Shown here: positions 37,959 through 47,071 of the stretch, one piece after another
Layout of the letters: each line of letters begins with the position of its first letter
How positions within the stretch are numbered: the stretch's first letter is position 1
Source: a bacterium
Lineage (GTDB): Bacteria; Myxococcota_A; Polyangia; Nannocystales; Nannocystaceae
Reading direction: 5' to 3'
Assembly: GCA_024742475.1 (NCBI GenBank)
Contig: JANSYI010000032.1
Location: forward strand, 1-64,000
DNA length: 64,000 nt
Translations under genes and position numbers: made by a program
Notes under the pieces: model-generated
Told to the model about the DNA's origin: nothing
The model's input: the letters and a program-made list of their open reading frames with translations, nothing else
Databases searched by the model: none

Positions 37959-39443
37959 TCAGTGCTGGAGCAGCGCCATGACCACGCGGTCTTGAAAGCG
38001 CTTGGCTCGGCCCACGCGGTCGGTGCCGACCAGCACGCTGAAGGCGTAGCGGGGGGTGCCGTCGCGCTCGGTGACCACGCCGGTGAGGCCGGTGGCGTTC
38101 GCGAGGGTGCCGGTCTTGGCGAGGACGCGGCCGCCGCTTCGGCGCAGGCGCGAGCGCAGGGTGCCCTCGCGTCCGGCGACCGGCAGGGCGTCCATCACCG
38201 GCTCGGCACGCGCGTCGGAGGCCCACAGGCTCACCAGGTCGACCATGGCGTGCGGCGTGACGCGACCGCGACGGCTCAGCCCCGAGGCGTTCTCGAACGT
38301 GATGGCCTCGGGGTCTTGTCCGGTGGCGTCCCAGAAGGCTCGCAACACCGCCGCGCCGTTGTCCCAGTCTCCCGGCGCCCCGCTGGCGCGGTGGCCGAGC
38401 GTTCGCAGCACCTGCTCGGTGGTGAAGTTGTTGGAGAACTTCAGGGCCGAGCCCAGCACCTCGGGCAGCGGCGCGCTCTCGTGCCGCGCGAGCACGGCGG
38501 CCGTGGGGGGCGTCTTGCCCGACTCGATGGCGAGATCGGGCCGCCCGAGCGCCGTCGCGAACACGCTGGCGGTGAATCGACCCGGGTTGGTGATTCGGCG
38601 GCGAACCTTGAACGGACCGCGCGAGCGGCCGTCGACGCGCACGATCGTGCGCTCGCCTTCGCTGCGGGTCGAGACGAACACCGGCCCGCGGCTCCGGCCG
38701 CGCTCCACCTGCAGGTGGGGGCAGGGCGGGTCGAGCCGCACGCGGTCTCCGCTGACGTGCACGACCACGGTGTTGTACTGCAGGGACAGGGCGCCGCTGG
38801 GGGCCATGTAGCTGAAGCCAGGGCCTGAGGGATCGTAGCCGGGGCCGAAGGTGCGGGCCGAGAACATGGTGTCGTCGACCACGATGCGCGCGATCCCTTC
38901 GGGGTCGACCTGCGACGCCAGCGCTTGGAGATCTTCGACCTGCAGCGACGGGTCGCCGCCGCCACGCAAGATCAGGGTGTCGCCGTCGCGAAGCACGGCC
39001 GTCTCGAAGCGGTAGTCCGCGCCGAGCAGGGTCATCGCGGCGGTGGCGGTGAGCAGCTTGTGGTTGCTCGCGGGGTTGAGCGGCCGCTGACCGTGGTGCT
39101 CGAAGATGGTCTCGCCGGTCCGCAGGTCCTTCACCGCGATGCCCAGCTCGGCCTCGTCGTCCATCGTCGCGGCCAGCCGCTGCAGGGCCGAGGCGAGCGC
39201 GGGGTGTGCACGCGAGGCCGACGCGCTGGGCACCTCGGGCAGCGAGTCCAGGCGAGCGTCGATGCGGACCTGCCATGCCGTGCGAGCCGGCGCCTCGTGG
39301 GCGGGCCGTGGCTCGGGCAGCGCGGCGGCTGCCACGGTGAGCGCCGCCGCAGCCCCGTCTTGCGCGCCCGCGCTCTGCGTGGGGTGGAGCAGGCTGGATG
39401 CGAGCACTGCCGCAGCGGAAAACGCGAGAGAACGGGGGAACAT
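37959..39443 (-). CDS. dacB: D-alanyl-D-alanine carboxypeptidase/endopeptidase (PBP4 family)
   Basis: A 494-residue S13-family peptidase with a cleavable signal peptide (FSAAAVLASSLLHPTQSAGA) rather than a lipobox. The active-site motifs are Ser126-Asn-His-Lys129 (LNPASNHKLLTATA), SNN (LKFSNNFTTEQVL) and KTG (VLAKTGTLANATG). ENASGLSRRGRVTPHAMVDL is a further family segment. Length is normal, in contrast to the extended homologue at 24421-26787, with which it is only distantly similar. It would act on peptidoglycan in the periplasm. It is convergent with the preceding lipoprotein fragment and divergent from serS. Confidence 0.95.
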   Translation of the reverse strand: MFPRSLAFSAAAVLASSLLHPTQSAGAQDGAAAALTVAAAALPEPRPAHEAPARTAWQVRIDARLDSLPEVPSASASRAHPALASALQRLAATMDDEAELGIAVKDLRTGETIFEHHGQRPLNPASNHKLLTATAAMTLLGADYRFETAVLRDGDTLILRGGGDPSLQVEDLQALASQVDPEGIARIVVDDTMFSARTFGPGYDPSGPGFSYMAPSGALSLQYNTVVVHVSGDRVRLDPPCPHLQVERGRSRGPVFVSTRSEGERTIVRVDGRSRGPFKVRRRITNPGRFTASVFATALGRPDLAIESGKTPPTAAVLARHESAPLPEVLGSALKFSNNFTTEQVLRTLGHRASGAPGDWDNGAAVLRAFWDATGQDPEAITFENASGLSRRGRVTPHAMVDLVSLWASDARAEPVMDALPVAGREGTLRSRLRRSGGRVLAKTGTLANATGLTGVVTERDGTPRYAFSVLVGTDRVGRAKRFQDRVVMALLQH

Positions 39444-39484
39444 GGCGGCCTTCAGGCCGAGCGAGGTGAACTGTGTGCTCGGTG

Positions 39485-39530
39485 TACCTACAGGTAGCAG
39501 TGTGTAATCTCCGGTCCAAGAAATCGGACC
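39485..39530. promoter_or_regulatory. Two small inverted repeats before serS
   Basis: TACCT-AC-AGGTA (39485-39496) and GGTCC/GGACC with an 8-nt loop (39513-39530) lie in the 120-bp gap between the PBP4 gene and serS. They may be an operator and a leader hairpin. No T-box motif was seen. Confidence 0.3.
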
Positions 39531-39563
39531 AGCGGCCGTCCGATGGCGCTACCTTCGGCCCGC

Positions 39564-40911
39564 ATGCTGGACATCAAGCTCCTGCGTACCGAGCCGGACC
39601 TGCTGGTCTCGACCCTGCGCGACCGTGGGGTACGGCTGTTCGAAGACCTGACCGAGGGTGACTGGGCGCGTGCGTCCGTCGACCGGCTCGCCGAGCTCGA
39701 CGGTCAGTACCGGAGCCTCCTTCAAGAGGAGGAGTCGATCCGGCGGGAGATGAACGAGAACGCCACCGCGATGAAGGCCGTGGGCAAGCTCCCCAAGGAG
39801 GAGCAGGCGGCCGCCCGTACCCCGCTGATCGAGGCGGGCCGGGTGCTGCGCGAGCGCGAGAAGGACATCAAGGTCAAGGCCGAGGCGGCGATGAACGCTC
39901 GGGACGAGGCGTGGGGGCACATGCCCAACATCACGCACCCCGACGCGCCGCGCGGGCACACCGACGACGACCACAGGACGACGCACACCTGGGGGACGCC
40001 GCGCGACTTCGAGTCCGAGGGCTTCGCCGCGCGCGACCACCTGCAGATCGCCGAAGACCTGGACCTCGTCGACTTCGCCGCCGGGTCCAAGGTGGTCGGC
40101 GCCAAGTTCTACTACCTCAAGAACGACGCCGTGCTGCTCGACCTCGCGCTGCAGCGCTTCGCGCTCGACATCGCGGCCAAGCACGGGTTCACGCTGCACA
40201 TCACGCCCGACCTGGCCCGCGTGGACATCCTGCAGGGCCTCGGCTTCAACCCGCGCGGCGAGTCGACCCAGGTCTACAGCATCGCCGACTCCGACCTGTG
40301 CCTCGTCGGCACGGCCGAGATCACGCTTGGCGGCATGTTTGCCGACTCGATCCTCGATCGCGAGGAGCTGCCGATCCTCGTCGCCGGGCTCTCGCACTGC
40401 TTTCGCACCGAAGCCGGCGCGGCGGGCAAGGAGTCGCGGGGCCTGTACCGCGTGCACCAGTTCACCAAGGTCGAGCTGTTCGCCTTCGTCGAGGGCGACC
40501 TCGAGGTCTCCGAGGCCATGCACGAGCGCATGCGGGACATCGAGGAGGAGATCTTCCAGAAGCTCGAGCTGCCCTACCGCGTGCTCGACATCGCCAGCGG
40601 CGACCTGGGCGGGCCGGCGTATCGAAAGTACGACATCGAGGCGTGGATGCCCGGGCGCGGCGAGTACGGCGAGGTGACCAGCACCTCCAACTGCACCGAC
40701 TACCAGGCGCGACGCCTGCGGGTCCGCTACCGCACCGAGGCGCCGGCGGACGGCAAGAAGTCCAAGGGCAAGAACCGCTTCGTGCACATGCTCAACGGCA
40801 CGGCGATCGCCAACACGCGGACCATCCTCGCCGTGCTCGAGAACCATCAGCAAGAAGACGGCACGGTGCGGGTCCCCGAGGCCCTGCGGCCCTACTTCGG
40901 CAAAGACGCGA

Positions 40912-40925
<14 letters not shown>
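39564..40925 (+). CDS. serS: Seryl-tRNA synthetase
   Basis: A 453-residue class-II synthetase that charges tRNA-Ser. The N-terminus MLDIKLLRTEPDLL leads into the tRNA-binding coiled coil (about residues 30-110, with LLQEEESIRREMNENATAMK). Class II features follow: FRTEAGAAGKESRGLYRVHQ (motif 2 region) and EVTSTSNCTDYQARRLRVRY, then FVHMLNGTAIANTRTILAVL (motif 3 region). The ATG at 39564 was chosen over one 21 bases upstream because the family begins MLDIK. Its last 14 bases overlap the convergent gene at 40912. Confidence 0.97.
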
Positions 40926-41969
<1,044 letters not shown>

Positions 41970-41970
<1 letters not shown>

Positions 41971-42641
41971 CACTGAGGCAGGCAGGCCTCGCGCTTCTCA
42001 TTGTACGCGCAGTTCGGCAGCTCGGTGCACAGCTTCGGGTCGACCACCTCCGTACACGGGGCGCAGGCGAGCGAGAAGCACGTCTCGAGCACTTCGACGC
42101 AGCCCTTGGTCTTACCGCACAGCCCGACCTCGAGCTCGCTGCATTCGGCCTCGAACTCGCAATCGCTGGGTACGCAGCTGGTCTCTTCCCAGATGCACTC
42201 GGGGGCGAACTCGAGGCACTGCGACTCTTCGGCGGCGTCGCACTCGTTGATGGTGCAGCTCTCGCCGTCCCACAGGCACACGGGAAAGGCGAGCTCGCAC
42301 GAGTCGACCTCCTTGCGAAGGCAGTCTGATGGCTCCTCGGTCTCTCCGCCCCGCCCCCCGCTCGACGAACTCGACTCGGGGTCCCTGGTCGTCCCGTCCT
42401 CGTCGCCCTGCGTCGTCGAGGTGGGGTCGGCGGACGTCGCGTCTTCGGTGGTGCCTGGGTTCGCGGCGCTCGTCGTGCCCGGATCGGGCCCGTCGGTGGT
42501 CGGGCCTCCGGCGTCGTCGTCGTCGTCGTCGGCCGAGGTCGAAGCGTTGGCACCGGTGGAGGCGTCGACCTCGGGCCCCACGAAGAAGTCCGCGGTGCAT
42601 CCCGAGACCGCCACGGCCAGCGCGAGGAGAGACGCTCTCAC
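41970..42641 (-). CDS. Cys-rich lipoprotein of the ECF-sigma operon
   Basis: A 223-residue predicted lipoprotein starting with GTG, with signal peptide RASLLALAVAVSGC and an Asp/Thr/Ser-rich linker to residue ~105. The C-terminal ~115 residues hold 19 Cys, several in a repeated spacing: CELAFPVCLWDGESC, CLEFAPECIWEETSC and CTELPNCAYNEKREAC. The C-x(5-6)-C pairs with Phe/Pro before the second Cys resemble the repeats of the acidic lipoprotein encoded divergently at 44539. The start overlaps the upstream stop by 4 bp (GTGA), so it is translationally coupled in the operon. Function unknown; likely a disulfide-rich surface or periplasmic binding protein. Confidence 0.78.
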
Positions 42642-43786
42642 TGCGGGGCCCCCTCGTCGCCCGCGCTCAGCTCTCGCTGCGCCTGCTGCCGGAACGAACC
42701 GCGCGGCATCTGTTCGAGGTAGTCGCGCCAGCACGCCGTCTTGTCGGACCCACGGGCTCGACGACACAGCCCCGCGCGAGCGTCGTCGGCGAAGCGGCCG
42801 CTGGGGAAGCGCCGCAGGTACGCCCTCCACAGGGCGACGGGCGAGCGTTTGCGCTGACGCTGCAGGGTGAACAGCTCGCCGTAGGCGCTCTCTCCCCAGC
42901 TTCCGCGGGGATCGAGGCCAATGATCCTTCGAAACGCGCCCTCCGCCTCCGCGAGGCGGCCCGCAGCCCAGGCCGCGTTGGCCTGCTGCTCGAGCGCGGA
43001 CAAGCGCTCGCGTCGAGACGGCGCCCTCGGTGCGCGCCGCACCTTCGCGGCGGGCTCGTCGGGCGTGGCGAGCTCGGTGGGGTCGGGTTCCGGTTGCGGT
43101 TCAGGTTGCGGTTCCGGTTGCGGCGTGGGAGGGGGGTCGGGGTGCTCCTCGAGCACCTGGCTCTCGCGGGATGGGGCCGGCTTGGGCGAGAGCATCGCCT
43201 CGCTCGGAGCCTCGTCTTGCGCACCCCACAGCGTTCCCCCGCGCGATCCGACCCAGGTCGCGACCCCGGCACCGACCCCGAGCGCCAGGAGGAGCCCGGC
43301 GGCGACACCGAGCTTGTAGACGCCGCGCCAACCGCTGGCGGGCTCGGACCGCATGGCCTGCGCGGCGCGTCCTGTCGCGATCGCGTGATCGACATGGCCC
43401 CGCACGTCGCGGACGAACGCGTCGAGGGCGGGGTCGTCTTGGCCATCGCGCACCCTGGCCGCGTCACGCAGCGAGATGATCGGCGCGTACTTCCCGACCT
43501 CTTCGACGGCGGATGATGGCACACGAGCGGGGTCGAGCGCGTGTGCGCGGGTGACCACGGCCAAGAAGTCGGGCGCGACGCTGCCGTCGTCGTCCTCGAC
43601 GCGCGCCGCGACCTCTGCCACGAGGGCGTCGAACTCTGCGTCGGGCGCTTCGGCTTCGGCCATGCCCGCGGCGCGAGCCATCATCGCCTCGAAGTCGGGC
43701 TGGATGTCTTCGGCGTGCAGCTCTCCCTCGACGCCAGCGGCGACGTCGCCGAGGAAGGCGTCGAGGTCGTGGTCGTGGTCGGTCAT
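42638..43786 (-). CDS. One-pass membrane protein with cytoplasmic repeats and periplasmic TPR-like part; candidate anti-sigma factor
   Basis: A 382-residue protein encoded right after the ECF sigma factor (4-bp ATGA overlap), where anti-sigma factors are usually found. The cytoplasmic part (1-158) has no zinc HxxxCxxC motif. It shows three similar acidic stretches: LDAFLGDVAAGVE (8-20), FDALVAEVAARVE (52-64) and LDAFVRDVRGHVD (121-133), the first two each followed by a PDFxAMMxRA-like segment. One membrane segment spans ~159-179 (GVAAGLLLALGVGAGVATWV). The periplasmic side has a Pro-Gln/Glu linker and a helical region (LSALEQQANAAWAAGRLAEA, then ALWRAYLRRFPSGRFADDAR) like tetratricopeptide repeats of YbgF/BamD type. 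Anti-sigma role is inferred from position and topology. Confidence 0.78.
   Translation of the reverse strand: MTDHDHDLDAFLGDVAAGVEGELHAEDIQPDFEAMMARAAGMAEAEAPDAEFDALVAEVAARVEDDDGSVAPDFLAVVTRAHALDPARVPSSAVEEVGKYAPIISLRDAARVRDGQDDPALDAFVRDVRGHVDHAIATGRAAQAMRSEPASGWRGVYKLGVAAGLLLALGVGAGVATWVGSRGGTLWGAQDEAPSEAMLSPKPAPSRESQVLEEHPDPPPTPQPEPQPEPQPEPDPTELATPDEPAAKVRRAPRAPSRRERLSALEQQANAAWAAGRLAEAEGAFRRIIGLDPRGSWGESAYGELFTLQRQRKRSPVALWRAYLRRFPSGRFADDARAGLCRRARGSDKTACWRDYLEQMPRGSFRQQAQRELSAGDEGAPQ
43086..43121. repeat. 12-bp tandem repeat encoding a Pro-Gln/Glu linker
   Basis: Six GGTTNC hexamers (three units of about GGTTCCGGTTGC) in the periplasmic linker of the candidate anti-sigma protein. Copy change would keep the frame. 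A similar kind of repeat is in the last gene of the same operon. Confidence 0.8.
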
Positions 43787-44406
43787 GGGCCGGCCCCTTT
43801 GGGGTTGAGCCAGCCGAGTCGCTCGAGCTCGCGCCGGATCTTCTCGCGGGCACGTGACGCGCGGACCGAGAGGTTGCCCGGCGTGATGCCGAGCTTTTCG
43901 GCGGCCTCCGCCGGTGTGTTGCCTTGAAGGTCGCGCAGGACGAACGCCTCGCGCAGGTTCTCGGGCAACGTCTCGAGCACCGCGTAGAGCGCTTCGGTCT
44001 TCTTGCGGCTGAGGTGGGCCTGGTCGAGTCGGGGGGCGACCGCGGCGTCGCACGCTGCGTGCATGGTGCGAAGCCGCTCGTGCGCGGTCGCCGTGTTTCG
44101 CTGCGCGCGCCAGTGGTTGCGCACCACGTTGAGCGCGATCCCGTGCAGCCAGGTGGAGAAGGTGGCGCGGCGATCGAAGGAGGGCAGCTTGACCAGCGCC
44201 CTCGCAAACGCCTCCTGCACCAGCTCCTCGGTCACCGAGGCGTCGCCCGTCAGGAATCGGACGTGGCGCACCAGAGGGGTGAAGTGGGTGCGGTAGAGGA
44301 CGGCCCACGCCTGCATGTCGCCACCGCGCGCACGCTCGACCAGCCCGGCTTCGCTGCCGTCGTGGTCGGGTGCTGGCGCGTGGCCAGGCGTGGCTCGTGG
44401 TCCCAT
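43783..44406 (-). CDS. ECF-type RNA polymerase sigma factor
   Basis: A 207-residue sigma-70-family factor with only regions 2 and 4. Region 2 includes VTEELVQEAFARALVKLPSF and RRATFSTWLHGIALNVVRNH. Region 4 has LPENLREAFVLRDLQGNTPA and the recognition helix EKLGITPGNLSVRASRAREK. It heads a four-gene overlapping operon whose other products are a membrane protein, a lipoprotein and a barrel-like protein, so it likely responds to an envelope signal. The upstream region shares a mirror-image motif with the divergent acidic lipoprotein gene, which suggests that the factor transcribes both (autoregulation). Confidence 0.93.
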   Translation of the reverse strand: MGPRATPGHAPAPDHDGSEAGLVERARGGDMQAWAVLYRTHFTPLVRHVRFLTGDASVTEELVQEAFARALVKLPSFDRRATFSTWLHGIALNVVRNHWRAQRNTATAHERLRTMHAACDAAVAPRLDQAHLSRKKTEALYAVLETLPENLREAFVLRDLQGNTPAEAAEKLGITPGNLSVRASRAREKIRRELERLGWLNPKGAGP

Positions 44407-44434
44407 CGACGGTTCGTACCCCCTCGCAAACCAA

Positions 44435-44504
44435 GATTACAGCCTTTGAACGCATTTCTCCCGACCGTGGATTCGTGGAAAAAAAGAGCGTTCGCCCTGT
44501 AATC
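44435..44504. promoter_or_regulatory. Mirror-image promoter motifs between ECF sigma gene and acidic lipoprotein gene
   Basis: On the plus strand GATTACAG (44435-44442) is followed after 5 bases by GAACGC (44448-44453) and a pyrimidine run. On the minus strand the same order occurs: GATTACAG (44504-44497), 3 bases, GAACGC (44493-44488), then a T tract. The GAAC core resembles the -35 element of many ECF promoters (GGAAC). Each copy points towards one of the two genes (starts 44539 and 44406). Matches seen directly; recognition by the neighbouring sigma factor is inferred. Confidence 0.6.
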
Positions 44505-44538
44505 GGCGGCCGGGTCGGGTGACGGACTGCCCGAGACC

Positions 44539-45345
44539 ATGAAGACGCTTCAACTCATTCAAAACCTTGGCCTTGGCTTCACCCTTCTCCTCGCACCCCT
44601 CTCGCTCGGTTGCGAAGTCGAGCCCGATGAGGCCGAGATGGACGAGGGCGAGAGCGAGGGCGAGGACGACGACGGCGAGGACGACGACGGCGAAGGCGAA
44701 GGCGGAGAGAGTGATGGCGCCGACAGTGGAGACGACGGCGACGGCGAAGACGACGACGGCGAAGACGACGACGGCGAGGATGAGGACACCGGCGACGACG
44801 AGGGCGACGAGTGTGCCGAAGCGGCCGAGATCTGCGAACTCGAGGAGCTGACCGAGGAAGAGTGCGCGGCGGAGTTCCCCGAGTGCTTCGAAGGCGGCGA
44901 GACCGGCGAAGACGGAGACGAGTGCGCCGAGGCGCTCGAGATCTGCGAGCTCGAAGAACTCACCGAAGAGCAGTGTGCGGCGGAGTTCCCCGAGTGCTTC
45001 GAGGGCGGCGGAGAAGGCGGCGGGGACGAGTGCGCCGAGGCGCTCGAGATCTGCGAACTCGAGGAGCTGACCGAGGAGCAGTGCGCGGCGGAGTTCCCCG
45101 ACTGCTTCGAAGGCGGGGGTGAAGGCGGCGGAGACGAGTGCGCCGAGGCGCAGGAGATCTGCGAGCAAGAAGAGCTGACCGAGGAGCAGTGCGCGGCGGA
45201 GTTCCCCGACTGCTTCGAGGGCGGAGGCGAAGGCGGCGGCGGCGAAGGCGGCGGCGGAGAAGCGTGCGAGGGCGTCGGGGCCCTCTGCGAGAAGCTCGAG
45301 CTGACCGAAGAAGAGTGCGTGGCGGAGTTCCCCGACTGCTTCTAG
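44539..45345 (+). CDS. Very acidic lipoprotein with five Cys repeats
   Basis: A 268-residue predicted lipoprotein (signal peptide ending in LAPLSLGC). Residues ~25-90 are almost only Asp, Glu and Gly (EGEDDDGEDDDGEGEGG), then five repeats of about 33-42 residues, each with C-x6-C-x9-C-x6-C, e.g. CELEELTEEQCAAEFPEC. The repeats are separated by Glu-Gly linkers. The net charge is extremely negative, so calcium or other cation binding is possible, and the Cys pairs should form disulfides. I know no family with this pattern. It is transcribed away from the ECF sigma operon and shares its promoter region. Confidence 0.85.
   Translation: MKTLQLIQNLGLGFTLLLAPLSLGCEVEPDEAEMDEGESEGEDDDGEDDDGEGEGGESDGADSGDDGDGEDDDGEDDDGEDEDTGDDEGDECAEAAEICELEELTEEECAAEFPECFEGGETGEDGDECAEALEICELEELTEEQCAAEFPECFEGGGEGGGDECAEALEICELEELTEEQCAAEFPDCFEGGGEGGGDECAEAQEICEQEELTEEQCAAEFPDCFEGGGEGGGGEGGGGEACEGVGALCEKLELTEEECVAEFPDCF
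44806..45342 (+). repeat. Five tandem coding repeats of the acidic lipoprotein
   Basis: Units of about 100-125 bp encode Asp-Glu-Cys-initiated modules. Units 2 and 3 are almost identical at protein level; unit 5 is the most divergent (CEGVGALCEKLELTEEEC) but keeps all four Cys at the same spacing. Recent duplication of the central units is likely. Confidence 0.9.
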
Positions 45346-45364
45346 CGCTGGCTGACTGGGCACC

Positions 45365-46444
45365 TCAGCGAGCGACGACGTCGACCCACACGAGGTGATG
45401 ATCCGAGGGCGTGTCTGCGGACGCGCCCTCGTTTTCGTTCCAGTGCACGCCCGCGTCGCGCACGGCGAGCGTGCGCGAGGGCAGGGCGTAGTCGACCCGG
45501 AGGTTGCCGACGACCTCGTCGTCGAAGTCGGCGGTATCGAGCGCAGGGTCGCCGCGGTGGGTCGCGTTGGCCTTCGCTTGGCTCGAGGCGGCGACGACGC
45601 CCCCCGCCGAGCGCGGCTGCGGGTCGATGAGGCGAGGGTGCGAGAGCAGGGCCGCGATGCCAGAGATCGCGTCGCCGTCGACAGGGTCCGCGTTCAGATC
45701 GCCGAGGACGACGAAGCGAGCCGCTGGCGGCATCGAGTCGATGTGGTGCACCCAGAACAGGATCTCGTCGCGGTTGCGATGGCCGTTGCGATCCTCGGGG
45801 CCGTCGAAGGCGGGGGGCGTGGGGTGGCTGATCAGCAGGTGGAGCGGACCCAAGGGCGCGTCGACGAGTACGTCGCAGTGGTTCTTCGAGGACAGGGGCA
45901 GCACGGCGCGTGCCGGTGCGGAGTAGTAGTCCGCCGGCGCCGGGGTGCTCGGGTCGTCGGGCAAGCGCGCCCAGGGCAGCGACGCCCAGGGCAGGTCACC
46001 AAAGCACCGGGTCTCGCGGATCGGGTGGCGCGACAGGACCGCCATGCCGTACTGCCCCCGGTAGCGCCCATAGCCCCGCGCGTCGCCGGGCAGATCGCTC
46101 GCCCCGTCGCGGTCGAGGTCGAGGCCCGTCGGGACGCCGGTGTTGCTCGGCGGGACGAAGCGGTGAGGGTAGGGCCGACCGGGGATCGCCTCGGCGAAGA
46201 CATCGGCGGCGTCCGGGTCGATCTCGTTGATGAGCACGATGTCGGGGTCCACCTCCACGAGGACGCGTGCCACGGCGGCGGCCTGCGGGTCACCGGCGAC
46301 GATGTCCGAGCGCAGCGCTCCGGCCTCGGCGCGATATAGCGACGCGTTGAACGTCGCCACGCGCAGCGCCGGGGCCGGGGATGCGCACGCCGAGCCCAGG
46401 CAGGCGAGCAGCGTCAGCCTCGAAGCTCGGCCAGCGCTCGCCAC
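45365..46444 (-). CDS. Endonuclease/exonuclease/phosphatase-family lipoprotein
   Basis: About 359 residues with the EEP fold. Metal-binding and catalytic motifs are VATFNASLY (Asn), IVLINEIDPD (Glu), VLGDLNADPVDGD (Asp/Asn) and the C-terminal TPSDHHLVWVDV (Asp-His). A signal peptide ends in LGSAC, so it acts outside the cytoplasm, perhaps as a nuclease or phosphodiesterase on extracellular DNA, nucleotides or phospholipid. GTG starts at 46444 (chosen) and 46453 are possible; either overlaps the end of the LspA-like gene by about 30-40 bp. Convergent with the acidic lipoprotein gene. Confidence 0.85.
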   Translation of the reverse strand: MASAGRASRLTLLACLGSACASPAPALRVATFNASLYRAEAGALRSDIVAGDPQAAAVARVLVEVDPDIVLINEIDPDAADVFAEAIPGRPYPHRFVPPSNTGVPTGLDLDRDGASDLPGDARGYGRYRGQYGMAVLSRHPIRETRCFGDLPWASLPWARLPDDPSTPAPADYYSAPARAVLPLSSKNHCDVLVDAPLGPLHLLISHPTPPAFDGPEDRNGHRNRDEILFWVHHIDSMPPAARFVVLGDLNADPVDGDAISGIAALLSHPRLIDPQPRSAGGVVAASSQAKANATHRGDPALDTADFDDEVVGNLRVDYALPSRTLAVRDAGVHWNENEGASADTPSDHHLVWVDVVAR

Positions 46445-46956
46445 AACAACCACACCGCCGCCCAGGCGACCGCCACGTCGGCCAAGCCCAGGTGCAGGCC
46501 CGCGACCGAGAACTCCGCGAAGCTCGTGCCCGCGTCCATCATGCGAGGGACGGCGTGCACGACGAGGCCGCCCCACAAGGTGCCCAGCGCGAGCGCGTCG
46601 CCGCGGGTGCGACGACTCCAGCGCAACACGAGGATGCCCACGACGGTCGCAACGGCGAGCAGCGCCAGCCCGTACAGCGGCCCCATGCCCTCGGGCACGG
46701 CGAGATCCATCGGCGTCGCGCCGCTGCGCGAAGTGGGTTCGAGCGATGCTCCGCCGACGAGGGCGACACCCGAGCAGCCGGGGGGAATCGTCCACAAGGC
46801 GGCCAGCGCATCGTCCAACGTGGAGGTGGTTGGGCACGCGCCCGCCCGCGCGAGGACCTTGACCCAGCTGTCGCAGACGCCCAGCCAGGCTCCGAACAGC
46901 AGCCCCGAGAGGAGCGCGCCGCCTCCAAGGGGCGGGTTGGCATCCGATTGCGACAT
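46414..46956 (-). CDS. LspA-like membrane protein (divergent signal peptidase II homologue)
   Basis: A 180-residue protein with four hydrophobic segments in the layout of lipoprotein signal peptidase. The first segment contains CDSWVKVLA, matching the D-x3-K start motif of LspA, and the last holds HLGLADVAVAWA in the place of FNxADxxI. The middle motif reads GGLVVHAVPRMMDAGTSFAEF; by eye this aligns with GxxxNxxDRxxxxxVVDF, so the Asn, the Asp of DR and one catalytic Asp appear changed (the last to Glu). It may be inactive or altered in specificity. It is upstream of, and overlaps, an EEP-family lipoprotein gene. Myxobacteria are known to have several LspA paralogues. Confidence 0.65.
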   Translation of the reverse strand: MSQSDANPPLGGGALLSGLLFGAWLGVCDSWVKVLARAGACPTTSTLDDALAALWTIPPGCSGVALVGGASLEPTSRSGATPMDLAVPEGMGPLYGLALLAVATVVGILVLRWSRRTRGDALALGTLWGGLVVHAVPRMMDAGTSFAEFSVAGLHLGLADVAVAWAAVWLLWRALAELRG

Positions 46957-47071
46957 TTTCGCGACGCGCAATCCTCCCAGAAAACGGCTGCCACCACCAG
47001 ATGTCACTCGCCCCCCGGCCTCTGCGCAGGGAAGCGTTCCCCAGGCGCGTGGGGTGCGGTAGCATCGCGGC

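Noticed and set aside
39444-39563. T-box leader before serS
   Set aside because: No T-box core sequence; only short inverted repeats.
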